This document shows positions 22,859 through 35,400 of a DNA stretch of 64,000 bases, one piece after another. Within the stretch, counting starts at the first letter, position 1, and the number at the start of each line of letters is the position of its first letter. This DNA comes from Artocarpus heterophyllus (taxonomy: Eukaryota; Streptophyta; Magnoliopsida; Rosales; Moraceae), in NCBI GenBank assembly GCA_025403435.1, contig CM046332.1, positions 4,847,596 through 4,911,595 on the forward strand, read 5' to 3'. The position numbers and the translations under genes are program-made. Below the pieces are notes generated by a model that saw only the letters and a list, made by a program, of their open reading frames with translations, had not been told where the DNA came from and did not search any database.

Positions 22859-23503
22859 TGTTGATGGTGGAAAATGTTCGACTAATAATGCTCATAAATC
22901 ACTCATGGTTCCCACAGATTAATGCAATTAAAATGAAAAAGAGTAAATGAATATAAGGAGTAGACATACAAATTTATAATGTTTCACTCTTAAATAAGCT
23001 ACATCCATTGTGTTTTCCTTATTAAAATTTCGTATACAATACACTCAGATTTCTGAAAATTAAAGTGCGAGAATAAAGATAAGTGTTTTTTGATATAGGG
23101 AGAAAATAGCTCATAATCATTCCCACCTCTCTCTATATCACTCTTTTTATAAGGTGTTGCATTATTATTAAAAATGATTAGAATATTACTAATGAGGGCA
23201 GGAATCTCTATGTTTTGTGCTAGCCTTTGTGTGTGGTGTCTCTAAACGTATAGAGAATGTATCAAGTCAAGTGCTGGTGGTCTTAATTTTAGGCGCACTG
23301 TCTGGACTAATAGTCTTACCCATTCTTATATGTTCTTCTTGGAATGATGAGCGCAATAAGAGGCAGAGGATACAAAGCTCATTTAAGCTTGACGTCACCT
23401 TAGAGCGGCGAGGTAAATCAATCATCTTGACTTTCACTCTATTTGAGATTAATGGGCCGAGTTTGGCTTTTCATTAATCTCGCCTATGGGGCTTGGTTCA
23501 ACA
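22859..23503 (-). repeat. Tat-like 5' LTR
   Basis: The plus strand starts TGTTGATGG (22859) and ends GGTTCAACA (23503), giving a 6-bp terminal inverted repeat TGTTGA/TCAACA. A minus-strand TATA box (TATAAAAA, 23144-23151) sits inside. No second copy is in the window, so the boundaries rest on the terminal repeats and the PBS-like sequence next door. Confidence 0.6.
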
Positions 23504-23905
23504 ATTATCGTCATCATCATCTTAGTTTCTCCTACTATTTGTTGACCTCTTTCTAGTTATTTAACCTTTTTCTTGAAGTTTATTCTCTTTTATATATCCT
23601 CAAACTGTTTTTGTACGTATGCTAAAATATATTTTTATCTACTATTCTCTTTTTATTAATGCATTCTTATGTACTATTCCACGTATTAGGTGATCAAATT
23701 CAAAATTTTACATATTCACGGGTTTACCAAATTACTTTCTTGTTGGTTTTTAAAACGCTTTTAGAAAAAAAAAAAACAAAGAAGAAGAAGCAAAAACGTG
23801 GTAAAAATGTGAAATGTACATAAAAAATTATAAAAATTTTGTAAAACAATGCTATAAAGTATATTAATTTAATGCTTAATAAATATATGTAATTTATGCT
23901 TATCC
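23504..23905. other. Spacer without recognisable features
   Basis: About 400 bp of AT-rich DNA with a short A tract near 23764. I see no coding, RNA or repeat signal. Confidence 0.5.
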
Positions 23906-24075
23906 TGTTGAAGTGATAAGGTTGGAAATCGTCTATAAGAAATACGTTCTTTATATGAAAACACCTTCTTTCTTACCTAGTCCTTGGCATTGAACAATTA
24001 AAAGTGCCTACATATCAGGGAATTAGTGTTTTCAGGATCACTCTACTAACTTTTAATCTCCCATTAATCTCAACT

Positions 24076-24844
24076 TGATACAAACCCCGCCAAGAACTGA
24101 CGCGACCCTAACCAAAATTGGTTTCCAATATCAAAATTCCTAACCGGTTTTGAAAGGAACCGCGACCCGATGCCTAACAAGAAGCACGAACCTTGGTATG
24201 TGAGGATGCCACAATCAGCTATGGATGGAGTGATTGATAAGTCTATGAATGCCACGGAATTTTTTGATAAGTTTGAATAGTTCGTTTAGGAACAACTGAG
24301 AATTAAAACCTCAAATTGTGTGTAAAAACTTGTCCTCCATTGAATGAAATTCATTACAATATATAGTGGTTCCCCTATGCGAATATTTTGCTCCTAATTG
24401 CCCATGGAATTTCGAGCAAATCAATTACCAAAACGTCTAATCTAAAGCAAATAAGGTAAGTTCCCTTAATTGCTTAAAAGCCTTACAATAATAGAAATAA
24501 AACAAACGCATGTTTCTAAAAGAAAAAAGGAAACTAGACATTAAAAGGTAAATAGCTGATTCTTCTCGCCACTTGTCGCCTCAAAATGGGAAAGTATCTG
24601 AAATGGAAATTACTCGGTCCCTTCTAGAACTTGAATCATGCATTTGTTGGTCTGGATGTCACATGTAATTCCCTCAATGGGCCTCCATGCAATAGCTTGA
24701 GCCCAAGTTGCTTGAATTAGCCCAATAAGCATTTCTTTGAACTTCTTCGCACGAGCTCTCGTAATCGGACCAATGGGAACTTGAATTGGATCTGAATATG
24801 TCTCATCCCACGTGCTCTTGCTTGTGCTAACGATGTCCTCATCA
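24076..24844 (-). repeat. Element F 3' LTR (contains the 3' end of pol)
   Basis: 769 bp. The minus strand begins TGATGAGGACATCG and ends ...GTATCA. The left edge is fixed by CAACT and the right edge by the polypurine tract. The integrase frame runs 235 nt into the LTR and stops at 24610. Confidence 0.9.
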
Positions 24845-25713
24845 TTCCCCTCCTCTTGAGAGGGATTTGTCCTCAAATTGTCACCTACATCAAAAGGACT
24901 TCGATCAGAAACATTAAAGGTGGCACTTACACCATACTCACCTGGCAAGTCTAGCTTGTACGCATTATCATTGATCCTTTCAAGAATTTGAAAAGGACCG
25001 TCCCCTCTAGGCAACAGCTTGGATATCCTTTGTTCCAGAAACCGTTCCTTGCGTAAGTGCAACCACACCCAATCGCCGGGTTCGAAGATAAGCTTGTGAC
25101 GCCCTTGGTTGGCTTGTTCAGCATATTGCTTAGTCCTTCGCTCGATGATGAGTCTTGCCTTCTCGTGTATCTGCTTAACAAGGTTAGCTTTTCTTTTTCC
25201 ATCTAAATTCACACGCTCAGACAAAGGTAATGGCATTAAATCCAAAGGAGTTAAAGGATTAAAACCATAAACAATTTCAAACGGTGAAAATTGAGTAGCA
25301 GAATGAACAGATCGACTATAAGCAAACTCAACATGTTGTAAACACTCCTCCCATGTTTTGATGTTCTTTTTAATGACAGCCCGTAACAAAGTAGACAAGG
25401 TTCTATTCACAACTTCTGTTTGACCATCGGTTTGAGGGTGACAAGTAGTTGAAAACAATAGCTTAGTCCCTAACTTAGCCCGCAAATTCTTCCAAAAGTA
25501 GCTTAAGAACTTGGTGTCCCTATCAGAAACAATTGTCCTAGGCATACCATGAAGTCTCACAATTTCCCTAAAGAACAAATCAGCAACATTGGAAGCATCA
25601 TCGGTCTTGTGGCATGGAATAAAATGGCCCATCTTGGAAAACCTATCGACGACCACAAATATCAAGTCTCTTCCCCGTTTAAACCTAGGCAAACCTAACA
25701 CAAAATCCATCAA
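24610..25713 (-). pseudogene. Element F integrase core and C-terminus with CR-like motif
   Basis: A 367-codon open stretch begins [20 protein letters not shown]. It shows catalytic D in [13 protein letters not shown] in [13 protein letters not shown] and E in [16 protein letters not shown], then the GPY-like part ([25 protein letters not shown]). The last 78 residues, including [12 protein letters not shown], are encoded inside the 3' LTR. A TAG just upstream (near 25720) separates it from the zinc domain in the neighbouring frame. In CRM elements this C-terminal motif is linked to centromere targeting (family knowledge). Targeting here is not shown. Confidence 0.9.
24845..24860 (-). promoter_or_regulatory. 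Element F polypurine tract
   Basis: The minus strand reads CTCAAGAGGAGGGGAA directly before the LTR start TGATGAGG. It lies inside the pol frame. Confidence 0.9.
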
Positions 25714-27380
25714 AATATCAGTCTAGGGTTCACTAGGTATTGGTAAAGGAGTGTACAAACCGTGGGGCTGTACTCTTGATTTAGCCTGCCTACCAGTTAC
25801 ACATCTACCACAAAGCCTCTCAACATCTCGTTTCATATGTGGCCAATAGAAGTGTTCCTGTAACATAGCCAAAGTCTTCATTACTCCAAAATGTCCCATC
25901 AATCCTCCCCCATGGGATTCTCTCACTAGCAAATCTCTTAATGAACAATTAGGCACACATAATTTATTCTCTCGAAACAAGTATCCCTCATGCCTAAAGT
26001 ACTTACCGCTAGCAAATCTCTCACAAACTTGATACTTAGTACTAAAGTCACGGTCATCAGCATATAACTCTTTAATATGTTCAAAACCTAGTAGTTTAGT
26101 ATTAAGAGTTGAGATTAATACATACCTGTGAGAAAGTGCATCGGCAACGATGCTTTCCTTACCTTGCTTGTAGCGAATGACATACGAAAATGTCTCTATG
26201 AATTCCACCCAACGAGCATGCCTCTTGTTCAGCTTGTGTTGGCCCTTCAAGTGTTTCAGGGACTCATGATCGATGTGAATCACGAACTCCTTAGGCCATA
26301 GGTAGTGCTGCCACGTCTCCAATGCCCGAACCAATGCATACATCTCTTTATCATAAGTTGGGTAATTAAGAGTTGCCCCATTCAGCTTCTCACTGAAATA
26401 TGCTACTGGTCTCCCTTCGTGCATTAAAACAGCGCCAATTCCAACACCTGAAGCATCACATTCAATCTCAAAAGTTTTGGAAAAATTAGGTAAAGATAAC
26501 GATGGAGCATTAGTCAACTTCTCCTTGATTAACTGAAATGACTTTTCTTTCTCTTCTCCCCATCTAAACCCAACATTCTTCTTGATCACTTTAGTCAATG
26601 GTACGGCTATAGTACTGAAATCTTTCATAAACCGTCGGTAGAAACTAGCAAGTCCATGAAAACTCCGTACATTTCCCACACTAGTTGGACTTGGCCACTC
26701 CTGGATGGCTCGCACCTTTTCTTCATCAACCTGTATACCTTGAGCACTAACAACAAAACCAAGAAACACAAGCTTATCTGTGCAAAAGGTACACTTCTTG
26801 AGGTTAGCATACAACTTCTCCTTTCTAGCACATCCAAAACAGATTTTAAATGCGCTACATGTTGGTCCATGTCTTTGCTATAAATGAGTATATCATCAAA
26901 ATACACAACAACAAACCTGCCAATAAATGCACGTAATACATGATTCATTAAACGCATAAATGTACTTGGAGCATTAGTTAAACCAAACGGCATTACTAAC
27001 CACTCATACAGTCCATATTTTGTCTTAAAGACAGTTTTCCATTCATCACCCTCTTTCATGCGTATTTGATGGTCTCCACTTTTCAAATTAATTTTTGAGA
27101 ACACAGAAGCACCATGCAGTTCATCCAACATATCATCTAAACGAGGAATAGGATGGCGATACTTTACCGTGATATTGTTAATGGTTCTACAATCTACGTA
27201 CATCCTCCATGTCCCATCCTTCTTAGGCACGAGTAAGACTGGAACGACGCATGGACTCATACTTTCTCTCACATACGCCTTTTTCATCAACTCACTGACC
27301 TGCCTTTGAAGCTCTTTTGTCTCCTCAGGGTTGCTTCTATAAGCTGGTCGATTTGGAATGGAAGCGCCAGGTACAAAATT
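25714..27380 (-). pseudogene. Element F reverse transcriptase, RNase H and integrase zinc domain
   Basis: RT (26815-27290) has [30 protein letters not shown] and [13 protein letters not shown] with both catalytic Asp. A frameshift near 26815 shifts the rest into the stretch at 25723-26814 ([19 protein letters not shown]). RNase H shows [27 protein letters not shown] and [12 protein letters not shown]. The integrase zinc module reads [13 protein letters not shown] then [13 protein letters not shown]. The last Cys of the HHCC set appears to be Gly. A stop at the end of IPSEP precedes the integrase core. RT catalytic residues are preserved but the frame is broken. Confidence 0.92.
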
Positions 27381-28340
27381 AATCTAATGTTCTATTCCCC
27401 GCATTGGCAGCAAACCATCAGGCACCTCATTTGGAAATACATCCTCAAATTCCTGCAACAAAGAAACAACAAAACTAGGCAATGCAGGGTCAAGTTCGTT
27501 AGTGTTTAAAAGTGTCTCTTTATACAAAAGTACAATCATTGGCTGATTTGAAAACAAGGCCCTTTTAATTTCATTGCCTCTCGCATAGAAGTTTGTTTTT
27601 CTCTCTTCTTTTCTCTCATTGACTGATTGTGAATTCTTTTCAGCCCTCTCAATTTTCTCTCCCTTGCTCTCTTTGCTCTCCTTTTTCTCGGCCATCTCTT
27701 CTTTTTTTCTCTCACTAGCCGAACTCTCTCTCTGCACTCCCACTCTTGATTTTTCTCCACTCTTCATTTTTTTTTATCACTTTCTCTCTGTAAACTCACT
27801 TGATCTTCATAGACCTTTTTTGGTGTTAACGGAACAAGAGTGATCATTTTTTGATTGTGATCAAATGAGTACTTATTAGTGAAACCATCATGTTTAACTC
27901 GCCGATCAAATTGCCATGGTCTGCCTAATAACAAGTGCCCAGCTTGCATCGAAACCACATCTCACAAAACTTCATTTTCATATCTTCTAATGTGAAAAGA
28001 AACTAACACTTGCTTATGCACCTTTACCTCACCACTATCATTTAACCATTGCAATTTATATGGTCGAGGATGCTTACTTGTTGGCAGCCCTAACTTCTCT
28101 ACCATGGTTGTGCTAGCAACATTAGTACAACTCCCACCATCAATAATCACACTACATACCTTGTTTTGGACGTGGCATCTAGTGTGGAAGATGTTTTCCC
28201 GTTGCACCTCTTCATCTTCTTCTTTGGCTTGCACACTTAAAGCTTTCCTTGTAACCAACAATTCTCCTTGTATAGCGCACTCCTCATCGTCGGCATCCTC
28301 TAATGAAGGCATAGAATCGTTGTCTGAATCCTCATCGGTT
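27381..28340 (-). pseudogene. Element F protease and charged linker
   Basis: The protease box is SVIIDGGSCTNVAS (near 28130), followed by EKLGLPTSKHPRPYKLQWL. A TGA at about 27959-27961 interrupts before VVSMQAGHLLLGRPWQFDR. A highly charged Lys/Glu-rich linker (27560-27770) then leads to FEDVFPNEVPDGLLP, the usual start of RT. A stop follows GIEH near 27384. Gene order supports the call. The DGGSC active-site variant is common in this group from family knowledge. Confidence 0.85.
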
Positions 28341-29507
28341 TCAATCTCTCCATTGTCCCGCGTCACCATAGCTCGTTTGTTCGGACATTGGCTTGCTATG
28401 TGACCCCCTGTCTTGACATTTAAAACATTTAATATCACTATTCTGAGTAGTGGAAGAATCAGATTTACCTTGATTCCCATGGCTGGCCACCTCTTGTTTT
28501 TGTTCGGTCTTTGGCTTGGTGTTGGGTTGCTTCTCATCCTTCTTCCATTGGTTCATTTTCCAAGTGGATGTACTCGGGTTCTGGCTAGGACATGTGTTAC
28601 TGTCCCTCCTCATAAGTTGATTCTCAATTTTGATAGCCATGTGCACCATGTCCTCCAACTCCACATAATGTTGTAACTCAACGGCATTGTGAATATCTCG
28701 TTTCAAGCCTGCCAAAAACCTTGCCATTGTAGCCTCCCGATCCTCCTCTATATTTGCCCAAATCATCATAACCTCTATCTCCTTATAGTACTCATCCATA
28801 CTCCGGTTGCCCTGTTTAAGATTTTGTAGTTTGTTGTACAACTCCCGATAATGGTAAGTTGGAACAAATCGCTTCCTCATCACGGTCTTCATCTCTTCCC
28901 ATGACTCAATAGGACGCTCTCTATTTCGTCTCCTGTTTATAACAAGTTGATCCCACCAGGTAACAACATAATCAGAAAATTCAATTACAGCCAGTTTTAC
29001 CTTCTTTGCCTCAGAATAGTTGTGGTAGTCAAAGACGAACTCCATTTTCTTCTCCCATTCTAGGTACGCTTCTGGATTGGATTTGCCTTGAAATGATGGT
29101 ATCTCCATTTTTATGCCTCTCAAACTATCATTTTCTCGGTTCCTAACTCCTCTATCCCGTCCAAATCTTCAGTGACTACCCGCTGAATCTTCTCCTTCGT
29201 CATACTCTTCCCTATCAATCCCGTAGTAGTCATCAACCTCTCCTCTAACCGTAACCCTTTCCCGCCTACGCGCATGAGGAACATGTTGTGGTTGTTTCAC
29301 ACGTGCGTTTTCTATCCGGTCTATCTTCTCATGAAGCTGTCCTAACTCTCCCCTCAACAATCGCCTCATCTCCCCTACCATTGTTTCCATAAGAAGTTTT
29401 GGTTCTGCTGCACCCGAGGTACCCTCAATAGTGTTCTTGTTGTTGTTTGAAATTTTTTTTTTTTTTTTGCAAAACAAAGTAAGAAACAATGCAAAGGACC
29501 TTACCAC
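28341..29507 (-). pseudogene. Element F Gag
   Basis: The capsid part (28341-29123) reads MEIPSFQGKSNPEAYLEWEK, VTWWDQLVINRRRNRERPIE and LKQGNRSMDEYYKE, a textbook chromovirus Gag. The N-terminal part (29169-29507) has MRRLLRGELGQLHEKIDR and an Arg- and acid-rich stretch. It is separated by a TGA after GSH. The zinc knuckle is split by a frameshift: CFKC is in one frame and GGHIASQC in the next. The true start codon is uncertain because a poly-Lys run upstream looks non-coding. Confidence 0.9.
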
Positions 29508-30116
29508 ACTCCCTTATGAGTGAATATGTGTTTCACTCGTGAAATGGTTCACTCAATTTCACTCATGTTTACACTCAATACTTTCGGCTTTTGTCCATTC
29601 TAATGCTCTTGCCTCTTTGCCTTTTTCCACTCGTTAATTCTCACTCAGTTCCTATAAAACTAGTCAAATCAATATCAAAATTTCCTTGACAATTCACAAA
29701 TAGATTACCAAGGAAGCTCAGATTAGAAACAAGACTATAACAGGAACAGATAATTTAGGCTTTTGGAAATCACACCCAAAAGGAACGAAATTTGAGCAAA
29801 ATTTTTTTGGTCTTTGTAGGGAATTCAATTTTGGGTTCCTTAAATGATGAATAACAAGAATCTAAAAAAAAAAAATTTAAGGAAGGTTCCTTAATTTTTT
29901 TTTTTTTCAGATCCTCTTGTTTTTCTTCTTTCCCCTTTTTTTTCTTTCTTTTCTTTTTGGATCTTTTTTTTTTTTGTTTAAGATTCTAAATTCGACTATT
30001 ATTTTTTTTTACCCGACTTTGATAATGGAAATCAAGACTCACGAATAACTGAAACAAACATAAACTAAGGGAATGGATAAGCAAAACCTAATTAGAACCT
30101 CGCTCTGATTACCAAA
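29508..30116 (-). promoter_or_regulatory. Element F leader and primer-binding site
   Basis: The minus strand has TGGTAATCAGAGC (30102-30114), the initiator tRNA-Met complement with one extra A, two bases inside the LTR end. The remaining leader of about 590 bp is rich in A and T homopolymers and has no clear frame. Confidence 0.85.
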
Positions 30117-30861
30117 TGAGACGAACCCCACCAAGAATTGACGCGACCCTAACCAAAATTGGTTTCCAAGATCGAAATTCTTAATCGGTTTTGAAAGGAA
30201 CCGCAACCCGATGCCTAACAAGAAGCACGAACCTTGGTATGTGAGGACGCCACAATCAGCTATGGATGGACTGATTGATAAGTCTATGAACGCCACGGAA
30301 TTTTTTGATAAGTTCGAATAGTTCGTTTAGGAATAGCTGAGAATTAAAACCTCAAATTGTGTGTAAAAACTTGTCCACCATTGAATGAAATTCATTACAA
30401 TATATAGTGGTTCCCCTATACGAATTTTCAGCTCCTAATTGCCTATGGAATTTCGGGCAAATCAATAACCAAAACGTCTAATCTAAAGCAAATAAGGTAA
30501 GTTCCCTTAATGGCTTAAAAGCCTTACAATAATAGAAATAAAACAAACGCATGTTTCTAAAAGAAAAAAGGAAACTAGACATTAAAAGGTAAATAGCTGA
30601 TTCTTCTCGCCACTTGTCGCCTCAAAACGGGAAAGTATCTAAAATGGAAATTACTCAGTCCCTTCTAGAACTTGAATCATTCATTTGTTGGTCTGGATGT
30701 CACATGCAATAGCTTGAGCCCAAGTTGCTTGAATCAGCCCAATAAGTGTTTCTTTGAACTTCTTCTCATGAGCTCTCGTAACCGGACCAATGGGAACTTA
30801 AATTGGATCTGAATATGTCTCATCCCACATGCTCTTGCTTGTGCTAACGATGTCCTCATCA
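30117..30861 (-). repeat. Element F 5' LTR
   Basis: 745 bp, matching 24076-24844 with scattered changes. One 24-bp deletion between CATG repeats falls in the copy of the pol 3' end. The minus strand starts TGATGAGG and ends CGTCTCA. It is followed on the plus strand by the CAACT target copy. Confidence 0.92.
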
Positions 30862-32450
30862 CAACTCATGAGCAAAGCAAGATTTAGAATAAAAAACTCT
30901 TCCTCTCTCTTTCTCTCTCTCTACACACTATTGTTAGGGTTACTGGTAGATTTTTTGTAGCCTAACTAAGAGTCTCAATTGTCTATAGAATAACAAAGAA
31001 ACCATCTATGTATAGAGAATAGGCCTAATTAATTGGAGCTTCTATCATTTTAATTTGATATATCACATATTTAATTAAAACAAAAGAGGTAAGTTTTCCT
31101 TTCTCTTAGCAATGTTACACATCACACACAGATACTATATCTCTGTATGTGGCGCCAATCAAGAGAAATGAGTGAGAAAAATACTTGGTTATTACCTAAT
31201 CTGATTTGATTTCATATTTAAATTTCTAATTTTTAAATAAATCATATTTATCAAAAATGGAAATTTCTAAAAAAGGAAACTTGGTGAAGAAGACTTCGAT
31301 TGCATTGGGAAAAAACTTATTATTTAAAAATTATAAATTAATTCATATTTAATTTATTTTAAGTGATATTTAATTTAGAATTCTACAATTATTAATTAAT
31401 TAATTAAACCAATAATTACGCTTGTCCAAATAGTATTTGCAAGGATAGTAGGAGACTAATGGATCCTTAATTTCAAGCTCTAATAAAACCAATATATTAA
31501 TTGAACTCTTAATTTAATATATTACTCTTTTATTAATTCTTATGTTGCTCCATTAAAAACTTGGAATTGTACTCTTAGAATTATATATGCAATTTCTTAT
31601 ATTTTAGAGTCGTTCATTTGATATAGTCATTGCATATAAATTGATCATCCATAAATAATTTATAATTAGAGTTAGGTAAAATCCCTAAACCTTTCTAATT
31701 ATATCTTTATCCTTAAGTGACATATTGATTCTCTAATGAATAACAAATTCATGAGTAATTTGAGCACTCATATTATTCAAGATCCAAATCAATTAAAAGA
31801 ATTATTTATCTACTTCTCGCTAATGTAGGAATGGATTCCATCTTATTTCCCGGTTACTTACTTCATTATTTTTATCCAAAATAGAAGGGATAGAATTAGA
31901 TTCTCGAATCCGTACTAAGAAAATCGAAAGATATCATTCCATAAATAAGAGTATGTTAATAACTTAAGATTTTGATCATCTTATATAAACTCAGGATTAA
32001 GATTATCTTATATATGACTATTGGTCGTTGTGATTATAACTTGCTATATTCTAATGGAAATTATTTAGTCGTTTATATCACATCATGTCTTGGTCTTATA
32101 TAATCTTATTATATACAATGCACTCATTTAATGACTTCTTATATTAACGGTTCAAATAAAACTATTCCATTCTTAATGGAAATGGCCTACACTAGTAACG
32201 CAATTAAAGACTCCATACTTTAATTGAATAATTGATTATATATTATTAACCATTTTAATTATTATCCCTAAACATTATACTCATGTATATAACACTTATA
32301 TAAAATATTTAAAAGTCAAATAGATAATTATGGCATCTTCAAAATATTCATAAAATATTCATAATACATGCATACAAATATAATGAAAAATTCACTTTAT
32401 TTGTTTATAAATATGTCCTTTACAAAACATCATATGTTTTAAAGGCATCA

Positions 32451-35400
32451 ATCTTAATATTTCTAATATTTCTTAATGGCCATTGGATTGTGGAATATGT
32501 ATCTCTAATCCACACTTTTCTTTTTGAATAAACTGCAAACTGGATTAATCACCCCAACTAGATTGACACCTACTAATTAACAATTTTTTATCTTGTACCA
32601 AATTTCTAGCTCATATCATTAAAGTAAGAAAACGAAATAATACAAGATAGTTCTTGAAACAACTATACCATATAGTAATATTATCATAGAAAGTGATGAT
32701 GACATAAATAATGCATACATGTAACATACATATGTGTGTGCATGTATGTTAGAGAGGCTTGTCCTTGTGACAATTATTGAGCTTGCAAGTGATATATGTA
32801 CATGAGTTGCACTTAATTTACTTTTACGATTTGTCATATAGAGTCATGCCAAACATATATAAATCAATTAATTCTTATTTTTAAAATTTAAAAAGAAAAG
32901 AGTAGAAAAATAAATCATATGTCAATATATTTCACGTTCTAATCTGTTACTAGAATGGCTTGGCATCTTTGATGGACCACCAGATATGGGCTCTCGCGCA
33001 AGTTGTCAAATTTGCTGCTTAGATAAAACTGTTGGGGGACAATAATAATGTCAGCAATTAAATTCAAGGTTCTTATTGCGTATGCAGATTGCCATTCTTT
33101 TTTCTTTTAAACTCTTTATATTGATTTTTGTCCTAATACCCATTAGTGTTGAATGTTTCTAAACTACTAGATTTTATTCATGTGGATTCTACTAGAAAAG
33201 TCTTTTTTTAAAAAATAAAAAATAAAAAGAAGAAGAGAAGGGACAACTAGTAGCAAATGGACATACATCCTAAATAGATTAATACTTGCATCCTATATCA
33301 AGCCATATCCACTTAAATTTATTTATAAAAAAAAGAAAAAAAAGAAAGAGTTGATAAGCATTAATCCCAAAAAGAAAAGAGAATTAAAAAAACCCTTAAA
33401 AAGCGATTTCAAAGAGTAAAATTAGAACTAAAGTGAAAATAGTATTTCTTGATTCTTTTGCTATAAATAGATCCGAAACCCAGTAGAATTAGTTGCACTA
33501 ATACTCTTGAATTTTCACTGAAATCCTAATTTGGCTCTTAAATTAGTTTTATGTTTAACTTTTTAAACAAATTAATAAAGCACAAAGTCAATTTGATACA
33601 TGGCTGGCAATTGGTATAATAATGCAGTTATGCCAGGATTTTGAAAAAACATATGCGCATCTCCTTTTATTTAACACACCAATCAGTTCGAACCATCCAC
33701 AATGTAAAACTCTCAGCAATTACAATATAACGTAAAAGCTACAATATTTCGAAGTTCTCAGTAGCTTCAATGTTTTGAATAAAAAAGAGTTCAAACCATT
33801 TATTTGAACTATTCCCAAACAAAATTTATTGACTCATATTTATGTTTAGGACGTTGCATATTCACTCAAACTATATATATATATATATATGCTTCCTATG
33901 ATCTTTTATTAGATTGAATATTTATATAATTTTTGTTTGAGATGATTTATTTTGGTTTTTCATACTATAAATGGTTTTCGAGTGTGACTACAAGCAAAAT
34001 GATTTTTTTGCGACTAGACTATATAGTATATATGCAACTGCATCATGCATTATGACATTATATGTATGTATGTATGTATGTAATGTTGAAGAATTTTTTG
34101 TGTAAGAAGAGAATGGAGGCTTGAATATCTAGAAAATAGTTGATGCGTATATAAACATTTTCCTTAAAGGTGTTATTTGCCCTCATTTATTCAAGTTTAC
34201 TAAAGAGTTTTTGTGGCAAATTACCACAAGATACAACAAACACTTAAACATTGTATTTAGCAGCAATATAGTGTTTTAGAACAAGACATAAATTCTATAA
34301 TAATTTTGGAGATTAAACAAAGAAAGGGGTGTCAATTCATGAACGGGCACAATCGGCTCAACCCATATAACCTTCACATAAAGGTACCTCTTCAAACATA
34401 AAGGTATCTCTTCATTCGTAATAGTGTCTATTTGTGTATTAATATATCTATTATAATAGATGTGCCTATTGCTAAAAGACGTTTAGGTTTGTATAAAAGT
34501 ATACAACCAATAAATATACCAGTTCGAAACAACTCAAAAGACACAAAATTTCATTATGAATGGAGAGCGTTGCAATGCTAAGCTCACTTTGCAAATCTAT
34601 GGCGTGCCAGTGAAGCCTCAGCCAAGCGGCAAGGCACCCCTAGCTTAGCACCGAGGTACTAGGCTTGCTATCCTACAAGTCATTGTTTTTCCTCAGCATC
34701 GCAGCCTCATATTCGAGTGTTGCGACATTAATTGCCGACTCAGATACACTTAAAAAATGTGCATTTTAACCATCTAAAAGGTGTCTAACAATCTTTAACA
34801 TATAAGAGAGATATATTACAATCTGTTTAACATATAATAGACAAAAAAATTTAATCAGAAAGATTAAAGGCGTAGGACTAGAAGAAGCTTTTAATCCTAA
34901 ATCTTAACTACCCGAAGCCTAGAAATACATCTTTCATGGGCATAAAATAACAAGTCGAGACAATTGCGTAGATAGGGGAGAATGGTTCTTTGGTTACCCT
35001 CTTTAATTTCTGTAGATTTTCTTTTCCTCTTGATCCACAAACAAATAAAAAAAGTAGAGAGTCTGAAGAAAGACTCTTGGGGAAGTTAATGAACTTAAAA
35101 TTATAAAAAGAAAAAGAAAAAGAAAAGGTTGCTATGTGTTTTATATATTAAATAAGAAATAAAGCTTGCAAATAAGGTTGCATCCACAGCCGACCTCCTT
35201 TCCATGCCACTAGGTGAAAAGCTCTTAAGCTTGTTGGAAATTAAATTTTTTCCACATTGCTAAGTTACTGGGTTATTATGGTGCTAATGTGTTGGGTATC
35301 CTCTCCCACGAGTTATCTTTTGGGAATGAGTTCTATTCATGCCCATATATCATGGTTTTAGAGAAAAAACTTTGCACAAGATGATGGGTTTGGAACTTGG

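Larger units (their letters stand above)
20511..23503 (-). mobile_element. 5' part of a Tat/Ogre-like Ty3/gypsy element (LTR, gag, protease)
   Basis: From right to left on the minus strand: LTR 22859-23503, decayed PBS, a long leader, a gag remnant, and a protease that is cut by element B at 20511. With the same-strand Tat-style integrase at 1-537, this is best read as one host element split by the B insertion and a deletion. Confidence 0.7.
24076..30861 (-). mobile_element. Element F: complete CRM-like Ty3/gypsy chromovirus, coding-defective
   Basis: LTRs at 24076-24844 and 30117-30861, a PBS (30102-30114), gag, protease, RT, RNase H, integrase and a polypurine tract (24845-24860) are all present. 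The direct flanks are identical pentamers CAACT (24071-24075 and 30862-30866), an intact target duplication. The gypsy order (RT before integrase) and the [12 protein letters not shown] motif at the integrase C-terminus point to the CRM/related chromovirus group. Stops and frameshifts in gag, protease and pol make it non-autonomous. Confidence 0.92.
23906..32450 (-). mobile_element. Probable decayed copia-type LTR (third family), interrupted by element F
   Basis: If element F (24076-30861) and one CAACT copy are removed, 23906-24075 joins to 30867-about 32450, making a region of about 1.75 kb. Its minus strand follows the order of landmarks in the D/E LTRs. These include an AGGATTAAGA box, a TTATATAATCTTATTATATA box, TATCTTTATCCTTAAG, a CTCCATTAAAAACTTGGAA box, and a start near TGATGCCTTTAAAAC. 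The family differs from A and from D/E. No PBS or coding sequence adjoins it, so it would be a solo LTR. No matching target duplication was found, and both ends are approximate. Confidence 0.5.

Noticed and set aside
24070..30296. Duplicate small open frames near 24070-24255 and 30039-30296 (minus)
   Set aside because: They lie in the two LTRs of element F and are similar only because LTRs are duplicated. Neither has a recognisable domain.
30117..30861. Apparent pol fragment upstream of element F, suggesting two tandem elements sharing an LTR
   Set aside because: The CAACT target duplication directly flanks 24076 and 30861, so the pol-like part belongs to the LTR itself. A single complete element explains it.
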